Assembly (NCBI GenBank): GCA_003230355.1
Contig: QIDD01000087.1
Span: forward strand, 1-5,533
Direction: 5' to 3'
Length of the DNA: 5,533 bases
Source: Methanobacteriota archaeon
Lineage (GTDB): Archaea; Hydrothermarchaeota; Hydrothermarchaeia; Hydrothermarchaeales; SZUA-236
Translations under genes and position numbers: made by a program
Notes under the pieces: generated by a model
Seen by the model: the letters and a program-made list of their open reading frames with translations, nothing else
What the model was told of the DNA's origin: nothing
Databases searched by the model: none
In this document: positions 1 through 5,109 of the stretch, one piece after another
Numbering within the stretch: the first letter of the stretch is position 1
Layout: each line of letters opens with the position of its first letter

Positions 1-200
1 AAGGATTCCAGAACGAGCCCAGGCGCTGCAAACCATGCAGGCAGAAAAAGAAGGCTCAGAGATCATCTGGCGGCGGATATGGCAGGGAGAGGCAGACCTT
101 TCCAGCTACATGCGCTGAATGCGGCGTTGATACTGAAGTTCCATTCAAACCGCGCGGCGACCGACCTGTGTACTGCAGGGAATGCTATCAGAAGCAATAA
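1..200 (+). CDS. Double zinc-ribbon protein (zf-trcl type plus CxxC-x17-CxxC), 3' part only
   Basis: The reading frame is open from base 3 to a TAA at 198-200, giving the last 65 residues of a protein whose start lies before the window. The visible part opens with GFQNEPRRCKPC, which resembles the second half of the 'probable zinc-ribbon' (zf-trcl) module; its first CxxC pair should lie upstream. A glycine-rich linker (SSGGGYGRER, about residues 21-30) leads to a second module, CAEC-x17-CREC (residues 37-61), with the typical FPATC start and KPRGDRPVYC core. Proteins with this order are small, about 90-110 residues, and occur in archaea and bacteria; their role is not established, though nucleic-acid binding is often suggested. 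The eight expected cysteines imply two zinc sites, six of which are visible. The family call is firm from motif spacing; function is unknown. Confidence 0.85.
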   Translation, partial: GFQNEPRRCKPCRQKKKAQRSSGGGYGRERQTFPATCAECGVDTEVPFKPRGDRPVYCRECYQKQ

Positions 201-215
201 AACTCCACTGCGTAT

Positions 216-527
216 TTGATTAAATGGGACGACGACGAAAGATTTCGACTACAAAAAAAACGCGGCGAAATTATAAGAATAAGAAAAAAGACGGGCCAAA
301 TGATCGACATGGGCAGACTGAGCAGCTTCAAATTCTACCTGAAAAAAACACTTGAAGGTGTGGAAAGCGGGGACACGGTCTATGCAAACATCCTTTCTAA
401 ATCCTCAAACGTAGGTATTGATGAAGCTTTGAAATATATTGAAAGCCAGACTGAGGCGGGAACCCTTGGGAAAGAAAAATCCGCCGAGGTCACTCAGCTT
501 GTGAAGAGATTCACCAAATTTAGGTGA
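216..527 (+). CDS. Small basic hypothetical protein
   Basis: I do not recognise this family. The frame starts at a TTG (216), 15 bases after the zinc-ribbon stop and in the same frame, and encodes 103 residues. The first 28 residues are strongly charged (DDDER, then many K/R). The rest, from about residue 29, looks like a compact soluble domain with a conserved-looking core GDTVYANILSKSSNVGIDEALKYI and a basic tail LVKRFTKFR. No signal peptide or membrane segment is present. The start is uncertain: no Shine-Dalgarno is visible before 216. ATG codons at 300 and 309 would give 75 or 72 residues, and an AATTATAAG stretch at 269-277 sits about 27 bases before the ATG at 300, as a leaderless promoter would. 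It is probably cotranscribed with the upstream zinc-ribbon gene if the long form is right. An eight-A run (253-260) could hide a frameshift. Confidence 0.6.
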   Translation: MIKWDDDERFRLQKKRGEIIRIRKKTGQMIDMGRLSSFKFYLKKTLEGVESGDTVYANILSKSSNVGIDEALKYIESQTEAGTLGKEKSAEVTQLVKRFTKFR

Positions 528-618
528 CAAAAATAAACACTCCCATCATCACGCACGCAGCCAATCCAGCGACCGTCGTCCCAACCTCTTCTTTTTGATA
601 AAAAAGTTGATGCAACAC
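520..618 (-). CDS. Possible 32-residue single-pass membrane miniprotein
   Basis: Reading the minus strand from a GTG at 618 to a TAA at 522-520 gives 32 residues: a short polar head (VLHQLFYQKEE) followed by an uninterrupted hydrophobic stretch, residues 12-32, beginning VGTTVAGLAACVMMG and ending FIFVT. This head-plus-helix shape is what a small membrane protein would have, with small residues (G13, A17, G18, A20, A21) that could pack helices. The GTG lies 27 bases from the centre of a palindromic A/T box (645), the distance expected for a leaderless archaeal gene. It fills most of the 149-base gap between two + strand genes and overlaps the upstream gene's last 8 bases tail to tail. The ORF is very short, so chance is a real alternative; no homology could be tested. 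A TTG at 615 is an alternative start. Confidence 0.35.
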   Translation of the reverse strand: MLHQLFYQKEEVGTTVAGLAACVMMGVFIFVT

Positions 619-637
619 CGGGGGTTTTTGGTGGCAA

Positions 638-652
638 CTTTTAAATTAAAAG
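638..652. promoter_or_regulatory. Palindromic A/T box, likely TATA box for argJ and perhaps for the minus-strand miniprotein
   Basis: CTTTTAA-A-TTAAAAG is a perfect 7-base inverted repeat about base 645. Its centre lies 32 bases before the argJ ATG at 677, which predicts an RNA start near 671 and a leader of only a few bases; no Shine-Dalgarno is seen there. On the other strand the same centre lies 27 bases before the GTG at 618. Direction is normally set by the purine-rich BRE beside the box, and neither side shows a clear one. Confidence 0.5.
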
Positions 653-676
653 ACCCGGTAGTAGTGTTTGGTTGTT

Positions 677-1873
677 ATGACAGGTGAGATTTCTGTTCCT
701 GGTTTTCGGGTTGGAGGGAAGCGCTCTTCGAAGTATGGTTTAGCCATAGCCGTATCAGAGGGACCGGCCAATTGCTCAATTGTGGTTACGTCGAATAAGA
801 TTCGTGCTGCGCCTGTTGAACTTTCTCTCAAACATGCCAAAGATAATCTTGCGCAGGGCGTGGTGATTAGTTCTGGGAACGCAAACGCCTTTACAGGAAC
901 GCGCGGCGCGCGAGATGCTCAGCGGATGTGCGAGCTGGTTTCTGAAAGGCTTGGACTTTCCTCTGGAAATGTGATTGTCAACTCCACTGGAATCATCGGC
1001 CAACACCTGGAGATGGGTGAGATTGAAAGCTTGATTTCCGAAGTGTCTGAGGGGGGTCTCAGAACCGACGGTGAAGGGATAACAAGTGCTGCTGACGCTA
1101 TACGCACAACCGATTCATTTGTGAAAATCACACGCCGCAATCTAGTGGTTGACGGGAAGAGTGTGAGAATAACCGGGTTTGCCAAGGGCGCGGGGATGAT
1201 TGCACCAGATCTAATGCATGCCACGATGATTTCTGTAATACTGACAAATGCCCGTATTCCAAGGAAAAAAATAGATGATGTCCTGCGTGAGGCTGTTGAT
1301 CTGAGCTTTAACATGATAAATGTCGATGGCGACACCAGCACGAATGATATGGTGATTCTCTTGGCAAACGGCGAGGCAGGTAATGAGGCTGTAGACGCGG
1401 GTTTTCAGGAGGCGGTGAATGAGATATGCCTTGATCTTGCCAAGTTGATTGTTAAGGATGGTGAGGGTGCGACAAAGCTTTTTGAAGTTGAGATTTTAGG
1501 TGCGGAGTCCTTGGATGATGCGAGGCGTGCTGCCAAGTCGGTTGTACGATCAACACTTGTGAAGACCGCGCTTTTTGGCGAGAACCCGAATTGGGGGCGG
1601 GTGGTTGCAGCTATCGGATATTCCGGCGCATTAATTGACAAATCTCGGCTCTCGCTTCAGCTTCGAAATGAAGAGGATGCGGTTGTGCTTGTCAAAGGCG
1701 GTGTGGGTGTAGCGTTGAAAGGGAGCCCAGAGATCAAAAAAGCAGCTGAAATTCTCAAATCCAGTGAGGTGCGCTTTACCGCGGATCTTGGCGTAGGCGA
1801 ACATTCTGCAACAGCCTTTGGCTGTGACCTTGGATACAACTATGTGAAGGTGAATGCAGAGTATACCACATAG
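677..1873 (+). CDS. argJ: Glutamate N-acetyltransferase / ornithine acetyltransferase ArgJ
   Basis: ArgJ moves the acetyl group from N-acetylornithine to glutamate, closing the cyclic arginine pathway in the cytoplasm; some members also use acetyl-CoA. The 398-residue product has the family's usual length and marks: SGNANAFTGTRGARDAQ (66-82), the oxyanion-hole STG (103-105), KGAGMIAP (170-177), the scissile Ala182-Thr183, VDGDTSTND (217-224 region), DGEGATK (261-267), NPNWGRVVAAIGYSG (303-317) and the C-terminal FGCDLGYNYVKVNAEYTT. Self-cleavage before Thr183 would yield alpha (1-182) and beta (183-398) chains, Thr183 being the nucleophile. Two extra residues (Met180-His181) precede the cleavage site compared with bacterial enzymes. 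I chose the ATG at 677; a TTG at 668 adds only three residues and lies at or before the predicted RNA start. No other arg genes are in the window, so mono- versus bifunctional activity cannot be told. Confidence 0.95.
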   Translation: MTGEISVPGFRVGGKRSSKYGLAIAVSEGPANCSIVVTSNKIRAAPVELSLKHAKDNLAQGVVISSGNANAFTGTRGARDAQRMCELVSERLGLSSGNVIVNSTGIIGQHLEMGEIESLISEVSEGGLRTDGEGITSAADAIRTTDSFVKITRRNLVVDGKSVRITGFAKGAGMIAPDLMHATMISVILTNARIPRKKIDDVLREAVDLSFNMINVDGDTSTNDMVILLANGEAGNEAVDAGFQEAVNEICLDLAKLIVKDGEGATKLFEVEILGAESLDDARRAAKSVVRSTLVKTALFGENPNWGRVVAAIGYSGALIDKSRLSLQLRNEEDAVVLVKGGVGVALKGSPEIKKAAEILKSSEVRFTADLGVGEHSATAFGCDLGYNYVKVNAEYTT

Positions 1874-1907
1874 GTTTAAAATACGTTGTATTAGGAGAAA
1901 CGCCAGG

Positions 1908-1916
1908 TTTATATAA
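1908..1916 (+). promoter_or_regulatory. TATA box of the small membrane protein-birA operon
   Basis: TTTATATAA is close to the archaeal TATA consensus. Its centre (1912) predicts an RNA start near 1938-1939, 35 bases after the argJ stop, so the following two genes likely have their own promoter. The purine-rich GGAGAAACG just upstream (1894-1902) could contribute to a BRE. Confidence 0.7.
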
Positions 1917-1938
1917 AGGTTTAAACTGATATTTTACT

Positions 1939-1943
1939 GGTGA
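1939..1943 (+). promoter_or_regulatory. Shine-Dalgarno GGTGA that supports the TTG start at 1948
   Basis: GGTGA matches the anti-Shine-Dalgarno at the 3' end of archaeal 16S rRNA and ends 4 bases before the TTG at 1948. The ATG codons at 1963 and 1966 lack such a site, so the TTG is the better start. With the predicted RNA start near 1938-1939 the site would sit at the very 5' end of the message. Confidence 0.55.
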
Positions 1944-1947
1944 AATT

Positions 1948-2172
1948 TTGGAGCAAGTTCAGATGATGAAAAAAGAGGTCACACCCAGGGAGATAAGAGA
2001 GCTTCAACTTAGAATAATCGATCTTGAGACCAAGCTTGCTACTATGGAAAAGAAGGGTGCGCGCATCAAACCGATTGATCTGATCTCGATGTCTTTTTTT
2101 GCGACAATCAACAGCGCGATAATCGTTATCAGCATAGTATTACTACTCTTTATTAGAATGAAGCTACTATAG
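1948..2172 (+). CDS. Small coiled-coil protein with one C-terminal membrane helix, upstream of birA
   Basis: I do not recognise this family. The 74-residue product has a charged, heptad-like N-terminal part (about residues 12-36, with EIRELQLRIIDLETKLATME), a short basic linker (KKGARIKPID) and a hydrophobic segment at about residues 48-69 that should be a membrane helix, followed by RMKLL. It lacks a signal peptide; with the basic residues on both sides of the helix, topology is unclear. The TTG start is supported by GGTGA four bases upstream and a strong TATA box at 1908-1916; ATGs at 1963 and 1966 would shorten it by 5-6 residues. It ends 5 bases before birA's ATG, so the two are almost certainly cotranscribed and may be translationally linked. 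A link to biotin metabolism is only suggested by position. Confidence 0.7.
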   Translation: MEQVQMMKKEVTPREIRELQLRIIDLETKLATMEKKGARIKPIDLISMSFFATINSAIIVISIVLLLFIRMKLL

Positions 2173-2177
2173 GCAGC

Positions 2178-3134
2178 ATGACGCATTGCGATACAATCAT
2201 CGACCTACTGCTTGAGGCGCGCGGAGAGCCTGTTTCTGGATCTACGCTTGGGCGGCGGCTGGGCATTTCCAGAACTGCTGTGTGGAAGAACATTCAAACT
2301 CTCAGAAGCGAAGGCTATGAAATTACGGTTGTAAAAGGACGGGGATACGTTCTAAGATCTGTTTCACCAAGTCCTGTTTCCCGTGAGGTTTTGCGCGGTC
2401 TGGATACAGTGTGGCTGGGCAGAGATATTTTTTATTTTAAACAGGCTGATTCCACAAACAGGGCTGCTAAAGAACTGGCGAGAAAAGGGGCAAAGCATGG
2501 GTCAATTGTGGTTGCTGAGGTTCAGACGCATGGCAGGGGGCGGCTTGGCCGGAGCTGGGAATCTGCGCCGGGAGGTGTGTATATGTCGATTATTCTGAGG
2601 CCGGATATGCATCCCGCGCAGGTTACGCTTCTTACACTACTCGCAGGCGTTGCGGTTATCAGGGGGATAAAGAGAGCTTGCAATGTTGAGGTTGGGCTTA
2701 AATGGCCTAATGACATCATGGTTTCAGACTGTAAGCTTGGCGGTGTTCTTTGTGAGATGGAGGGTGAGTCTGAGCATGTGGACTTTGTTGTAATCGGCAT
2801 TGGAGTAGATGTGAATTGTGAGGCGTCCGTAGGTATTCCTACTACAAGCCTGCGCGCTGAATCCGGCGGCTACGTGAGTATTACAGGGATTATTCAAGCG
2901 GTTTTAGAAGAGTTTGAAATGCTCTACACAGAGTTTCAAATCGAACCCGCGGGTTTTCTGCCTGAATACAAGAAGTATTGTTTAACACTTGGACACATGG
3001 TTTCAGCTCAGGGACATCGCCGATCTGTTACTGGCCGTGCTGTTGACATCAGCCCAGGGGGCGGCCTGATGGTTGAAGGCAAATCCGGCAGGGTTGAAGA
3101 AGTTGTTTCAGGCGAAATAATCCACCTGCGTTAG
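2178..3134 (+). CDS. birA: Bifunctional biotin-protein ligase / biotin operon repressor BirA
   Basis: BirA joins biotin to AMP and then to the target lysine of biotin-dependent carboxylases (in archaea typically pyruvate or acyl-CoA carboxylase). The 318 residues show all three domains. Residues 1-60 are a winged helix with recognition-helix pattern GSTLGRRLGISRTAVWKNI (21-39). The catalytic core holds DSTN (91-94), the biotinyl-AMP loop HGRGRLGRSW (118-127), KWPND (175-179), KLGGVLCE (186-193) and GIGVDVN (207-213). An SH3-like C-terminal domain runs from about 271 (GHMVSAQG) to SGEIIHLR. Many archaeal ligases lack the winged helix, so its presence points to a regulator as well. The likely target is the inverted repeat before the convergent bioY gene, whose stop is 4 bases away. 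ATG at 2178 follows the upstream gene by 5 bases; only a weak AGGC precedes it, so translational coupling is likely. Asp211 stands where Asn is common in GIGxNVN. Confidence 0.95.
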   Translation: MTHCDTIIDLLLEARGEPVSGSTLGRRLGISRTAVWKNIQTLRSEGYEITVVKGRGYVLRSVSPSPVSREVLRGLDTVWLGRDIFYFKQADSTNRAAKELARKGAKHGSIVVAEVQTHGRGRLGRSWESAPGGVYMSIILRPDMHPAQVTLLTLLAGVAVIRGIKRACNVEVGLKWPNDIMVSDCKLGGVLCEMEGESEHVDFVVIGIGVDVNCEASVGIPTTSLRAESGGYVSITGIIQAVLEEFEMLYTEFQIEPAGFLPEYKKYCLTLGHMVSAQGHRRSVTGRAVDISPGGGLMVEGKSGRVEEVVSGEIIHLR

Positions 3135-3138
3135 GGGG

Positions 3139-3828
3139 TTAGGCTGCGTCTTTTTCTTCTGCAAATGGTTTTTTCGGGAGAATCGCTGTTCCCAGGGCTG
3201 CAGCCGCTACTGCTTTGATGATGTCGCCGGGTATGAATGGGAGCACCGCTGCTGAGAGTGTTTCACGCAGGCCGAAGGTGTTTGTGCCAAGCGAAGTCAT
3301 AACCCAGTTTTGAAGCGGCGGGTTTGTCTTTGCGAAGTTGTAGAATTGAAATGCACCTATGGCATAGATTATAGCAACACCTGCAAGCATGATTACAAGC
3401 TGTGCCTTGATTTTTCGCGCGCTAATATAGGTGTCTGTTAGGTGTCCGATTAGAAATGATGCGACGATGAATCCTACGATGTATCCACCTGTGGGACCGA
3501 GGAGCACGTTCATGCCTCCGCTTGTAAAGGCTGCCTGTCCTGCCTTTGGCGCGAACCATGTTAGTCCGAGTCCGCCCAGTGCTGCGTAGAGGAATTGGCT
3601 GAGCCCGCCGTAGTATTTGCCTAGCACGAATCCTGCGAGTAGCGCGGGAAATACCTGGCCTGTAATCGGGACGGGTGTGAAGGGCAGGTAGAAGCGCATT
3701 TGGGCCATTATGCCTGTGAACGCTGCCAGGAGAAATGCTGCTCCAACTTTGTATACTACGTCCATTTCATAGCGTGTTTTGAAGAAGTTGTATCGCAGCT
3801 CTTTGAATCCATTGATCGTTATCTGCAC
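3139..3828 (-). CDS. bioY: Biotin transporter BioY (ECF substrate-binding S component)
   Basis: BioY is the membrane S component that binds biotin for uptake, alone or with the ECF energising module (BioM/BioN type), which is not in this window. The 229-residue product has six or so hydrophobic segments and the family's signature stretches: LPFTPVPITGQVF (48-60), the G/A-rich AALGGLGL (82-89), GPTGGYIVGF (111-120) and PFIPGDIIKA (197-206); the tail is charged (KKPFAEEKDAA). A polar N-terminal helix (residues 4-22) precedes the first membrane segment. I chose the GTG at 3828 because AGGTGA (minus strand, 3839-3834) ends 5 bases before it; a GTG at 3837 that would add three residues lies inside that ribosome site. 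Its promoter holds a BirA-type inverted repeat, so repression when biotin is plentiful is expected. It converges on birA. Confidence 0.95.
   Translation of the reverse strand: MQITINGFKELRYNFFKTRYEMDVVYKVGAAFLLAAFTGIMAQMRFYLPFTPVPITGQVFPALLAGFVLGKYYGGLSQFLYAALGGLGLTWFAPKAGQAAFTSGGMNVLLGPTGGYIVGFIVASFLIGHLTDTYISARKIKAQLVIMLAGVAIIYAIGAFQFYNFAKTNPPLQNWVMTSLGTNTFGLRETLSAAVLPFIPGDIIKAVAAAALGTAILPKKPFAEEKDAA
3151..3174 (+). terminator. Possible U-rich terminator for the birA transcript
   Basis: Within 40 bases after the birA stop the + strand carries T tracts at 3151-3155 and 3169-3174, the pattern at which archaeal RNA polymerase commonly stops. There is no hairpin. The tracts also encode the Lys/Glu-rich tail of bioY on the other strand, so they may simply reflect coding sequence. 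Confidence 0.3.
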
Positions 3829-3833
3829 ATTTA

Positions 3834-3839
3834 TCACCT
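3834..3839 (-). promoter_or_regulatory. Shine-Dalgarno AGGTGA that fixes the bioY start
   Basis: Read on the minus strand, AGGTGA lies 5 bases before the GTG at 3828. Its GTG (3837-3835) is in frame with bioY but is part of the ribosome site, so it is not a likely start. The first base of the adjoining BirA-type half-site overlaps this element at 3839. Confidence 0.7.
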
Positions 3840-3870
3840 TGTTAACCAGATATTATTTCAGGGTTAACAC
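3839..3870. promoter_or_regulatory. BirA operator controlling bioY
   Basis: TTGTTAACC (3839-3847) and GGTTAACAC (3862-3870) form an inverted repeat with 8 of 9 arm bases matching and a 14-base spacer. The same arm sequence and spacing are known for BirA sites in bacteria and archaea (TTGTTAACC, 14-15 bases, GGTTAACAA, from memory of comparative studies). It lies between the bioY TATA box (3874-3881) and the ribosome site and would cover the predicted RNA start near 3851. A bound BirA dimer should therefore block transcription. A BirA with a winged helix is encoded next to bioY. Confidence 0.85.
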
Positions 3871-3889
3871 AACTATTTAATCTTAACCC
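3861..3889. repeat. Second inverted repeat bracketing the bioY TATA box
   Basis: GGGTTAA (3861-3867) and TTAACCC (3883-3889) are perfect inverted arms separated by 15 bases. The left arm is shared with the BirA operator; the right arm lies at the BRE position of the bioY promoter. Relative to the BirA site the arms point the other way, so it may be a third BirA contact, a site for another regulator, or chance. Confidence 0.45.
3874..3881 (-). promoter_or_regulatory. TATA box of bioY
   Basis: On the minus strand this reads ATTAAATA, preceded by GGGGTTAAG as a possible BRE. Its centre predicts an RNA start near 3851, giving a leader of about 23 bases with the AGGTGA ribosome site. An A/T-rich alternative (3850-3857) would place the start near 3827 and leave out the ribosome site, so I favour this one. 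Confidence 0.5.
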
Positions 3890-3916
3890 CAGACATTGTA
3901 ATTCGACGCACGCGCC

Positions 3917-4111
3917 TTACCTTAAGACAAGTAGCTTAAACAAAATCGCCGCCGCTAAAAGCAGTAGAAGATAATAAACACGCCTGCCGCCATTTCTTTC
4001 AAAAACATAGCCGCATCTGGGGCACTCCCCATTTACAGGCACAACCCAGGCACCGCATTTCTTGCAGTAAACCCTGGAGCCATCTTTTTCATCTGAAGAT
4101 TCGCCAGCCAT
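3917..4111 (-). CDS. Zinc-ribbon miniprotein with C-terminal membrane helix
   Basis: The 64-residue product has an acidic N-terminus (GESSDEKDG), one zinc ribbon YCKKCG-x9-CPRCGYVF (cysteines 16, 19, 30 and 33), a short basic stretch (NGGRR, 40-44) and a hydrophobic helix at 45-63 (VYYLLLLLAAAILFKLLVL) ending in Arg. This fits a tail-anchored protein with the zinc ribbon in the cytoplasm, the basic residues lying on the inner side. Such ribbon-plus-helix proteins are common in archaea but mostly without known function; protein-protein or nucleic-acid contact near the membrane is possible. The ATG at 4111 has no ribosome site, and a TATA box at 4131-4140 is placed for a leaderless message. It is divergent from rnz, with 86 bases between start codons, and upstream of bioY, which has its own promoter. 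Confidence 0.8.
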   Translation of the reverse strand: MAGESSDEKDGSRVYCKKCGAWVVPVNGECPRCGYVFERNGGRRVYYLLLLLAAAILFKLLVLR

Positions 4112-4130
4112 AAAATCTTAAAAACAGTCC

Positions 4131-4140
4131 TTTAATAAAT
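4131..4140 (-). promoter_or_regulatory. TATA box of the zinc-ribbon/membrane miniprotein gene
   Basis: The minus strand reads ATTTATTAAA, centred about 24-25 bases before the ATG at 4111. That spacing predicts an RNA start at or next to the start codon, in agreement with the lack of a Shine-Dalgarno. Confidence 0.55.
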
Positions 4141-4165
4141 CTGTTATGGTTGTGAAAAACACATC

Positions 4166-4174
4166 TTATTTAAA
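4166..4174 (+). promoter_or_regulatory. TATA box of rnz
   Basis: TTATTTAAA is centred at 4170, 28 bases before the ATG at 4198, so the RNA should start at or just before the A of the start codon. No GGTGA-like site is present between them, consistent with leaderless translation. Confidence 0.55.
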
Positions 4175-4197
4175 CCAGAATTGTTTTTCCTAGGATT

Positions 4198-5094
4198 ATG
4201 AACTTTGAGGTAGTTTTTCTCGGCACCTCCGCAGCAGTGCCATCAGCCACTCGCGCTCACGCAGCGATCGCAATCAAATATTTCAACGAAATAATACTCT
4301 TCGACTGCGGCGAGGGAACGCAACGCCAGCTCATAAGCAGTAAAACATCCTATATGAAGATCAACCATATATTCATCACACACTACCATGGCGACCATTT
4401 CCTCGGACTCCCCGGCCTCCTTCAAACAATGTCACTTTCAGACAGAACCGAGCCCCTAACAATCTACGGTCCGCGCGGAATCAATGATGTGTTGGACGCG
4501 GTTATTCGAATCTGCCGAACAGAACTCAGCTTTGAAATAATCCCCCGCGAGATAAAAGCCGGACCAGTCCATGTAACTGATAAGTTCAGAATCGACGCTG
4601 TGAAAGTAGACCACTCAGCACTCACATATGGCCTGGTGTTTGAAGAAGTAAAGAAGAGAGAGTTTCTCAGAGAAATCGCGATTTCACTGGGTGTTAAACC
4701 AGGACCTGATTTCTCCAGGCTTCACCGCGGCGAAGAAATAACTGTTGACGGTAAAACTATTCGGCCTGACAACGTGCTGGGCGGGGAAAAAAAGTGTAAA
4801 AAGGTTGTCTACACCTCTGACACCAGGCCATGTCAAAACATTATCGACGCATCCAAAGACGCGGTTTTGATCCATGATTCAACCTATGACGGGAGTATGA
4901 AGGATCAAGCTGCTGAGGCAACACACTCCACATCCATTGAAGCAGCGGAGGTTGCGGCACGTGGTGGCGCGAAAAAACTTTTTCTCATCCATATCAGCCC
5001 TAGATACAGCAGCACAGTTGAGCTGTTGAAAGAGGCAAAGACGGTTTTTGCAGCCACAAGTGTTGCGCGGGATTTTCAAGTCTATAAACCCTGA
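4198..5094 (+). CDS. rnz: Ribonuclease Z (tRNA 3' endonuclease)
   Basis: RNase Z cuts the 3' trailer from tRNA precursors after the discriminator base, preparing the end for CCA addition. The 298-residue product is of the short form typical of archaea and bacteria. It has the metallo-beta-lactamase marks: GTSAAVPS near the start (9-16), DCGEGTQ (36-42), motif II THYHGDH (61-67) with the following FLGLPGLL, His139 in VDHS, Asp208 in SDTRP, HDSTY (226-230), the RNase Z HST motif at His243 and His265 in HISPRY. Residues 152-180 (KKREFLREIAISLGVKPGP, then LHRGEEI) match the flexible arm that grips tRNA. All zinc ligands expected from the family are present. ATG at 4198 places GTSAAVP at the usual distance from the N-terminus. 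The gene ends 15 bases before the convergent CitG-family gene. Confidence 0.95.
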   Translation: MNFEVVFLGTSAAVPSATRAHAAIAIKYFNEIILFDCGEGTQRQLISSKTSYMKINHIFITHYHGDHFLGLPGLLQTMSLSDRTEPLTIYGPRGINDVLDAVIRICRTELSFEIIPREIKAGPVHVTDKFRIDAVKVDHSALTYGLVFEEVKKREFLREIAISLGVKPGPDFSRLHRGEEITVDGKTIRPDNVLGGEKKCKKVVYTSDTRPCQNIIDASKDAVLIHDSTYDGSMKDQAAEATHSTSIEAAEVAARGGAKKLFLIHISPRYSSTVELLKEAKTVFAATSVARDFQVYKP

Positions 5095-5109
5095 TAGGGA
5101 TGTTAGAGT

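Noticed and set aside
606..638. GTTG...CAAC and CACC...GGTG arms before argJ as an arginine-responsive operator or riboswitch
   Set aside because: Arms are only four bases, do not stack into one helix, and lie upstream of the predicted argJ RNA start; they also fall within the minus-strand miniprotein region.
919..1341. 140-residue minus-strand ORF inside argJ (and similar ones at 776-1006, 1405-1641, 1657-1839)
   Set aside because: These lie opposite the certain argJ frame, lack promoter or ribosome signals, and have low-complexity Ser/Arg/Thr-rich composition typical of antisense shadows.
1874..1947. A BirA operator before the birA operon
   Set aside because: TTTAAA-type motifs (1874-1880, 1920-1926) are present but no GTTAAC arms with a 14-15 base spacer; the match is only general A/T richness.
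2522..2800. Minus-strand ORF of 92 residues and a + strand frame at 2383-2598 inside birA
   Set aside because: Both overlap the catalytic core of birA, whose motifs are intact in its own frame; no start signals.
4684..5079. Minus-strand ORFs opposite rnz
   Set aside because: They are shadows of the rnz frame; the cysteine-rich look of one (4879-5079) comes from reading Ala/Thr codons backwards and forms no regular zinc motif.
5089..5099. CCCT-GAT-AGGG as a terminator hairpin between rnz and the CitG-family gene
   Set aside because: A four-base stem with a three-base loop is weak and no T tract follows on either strand.
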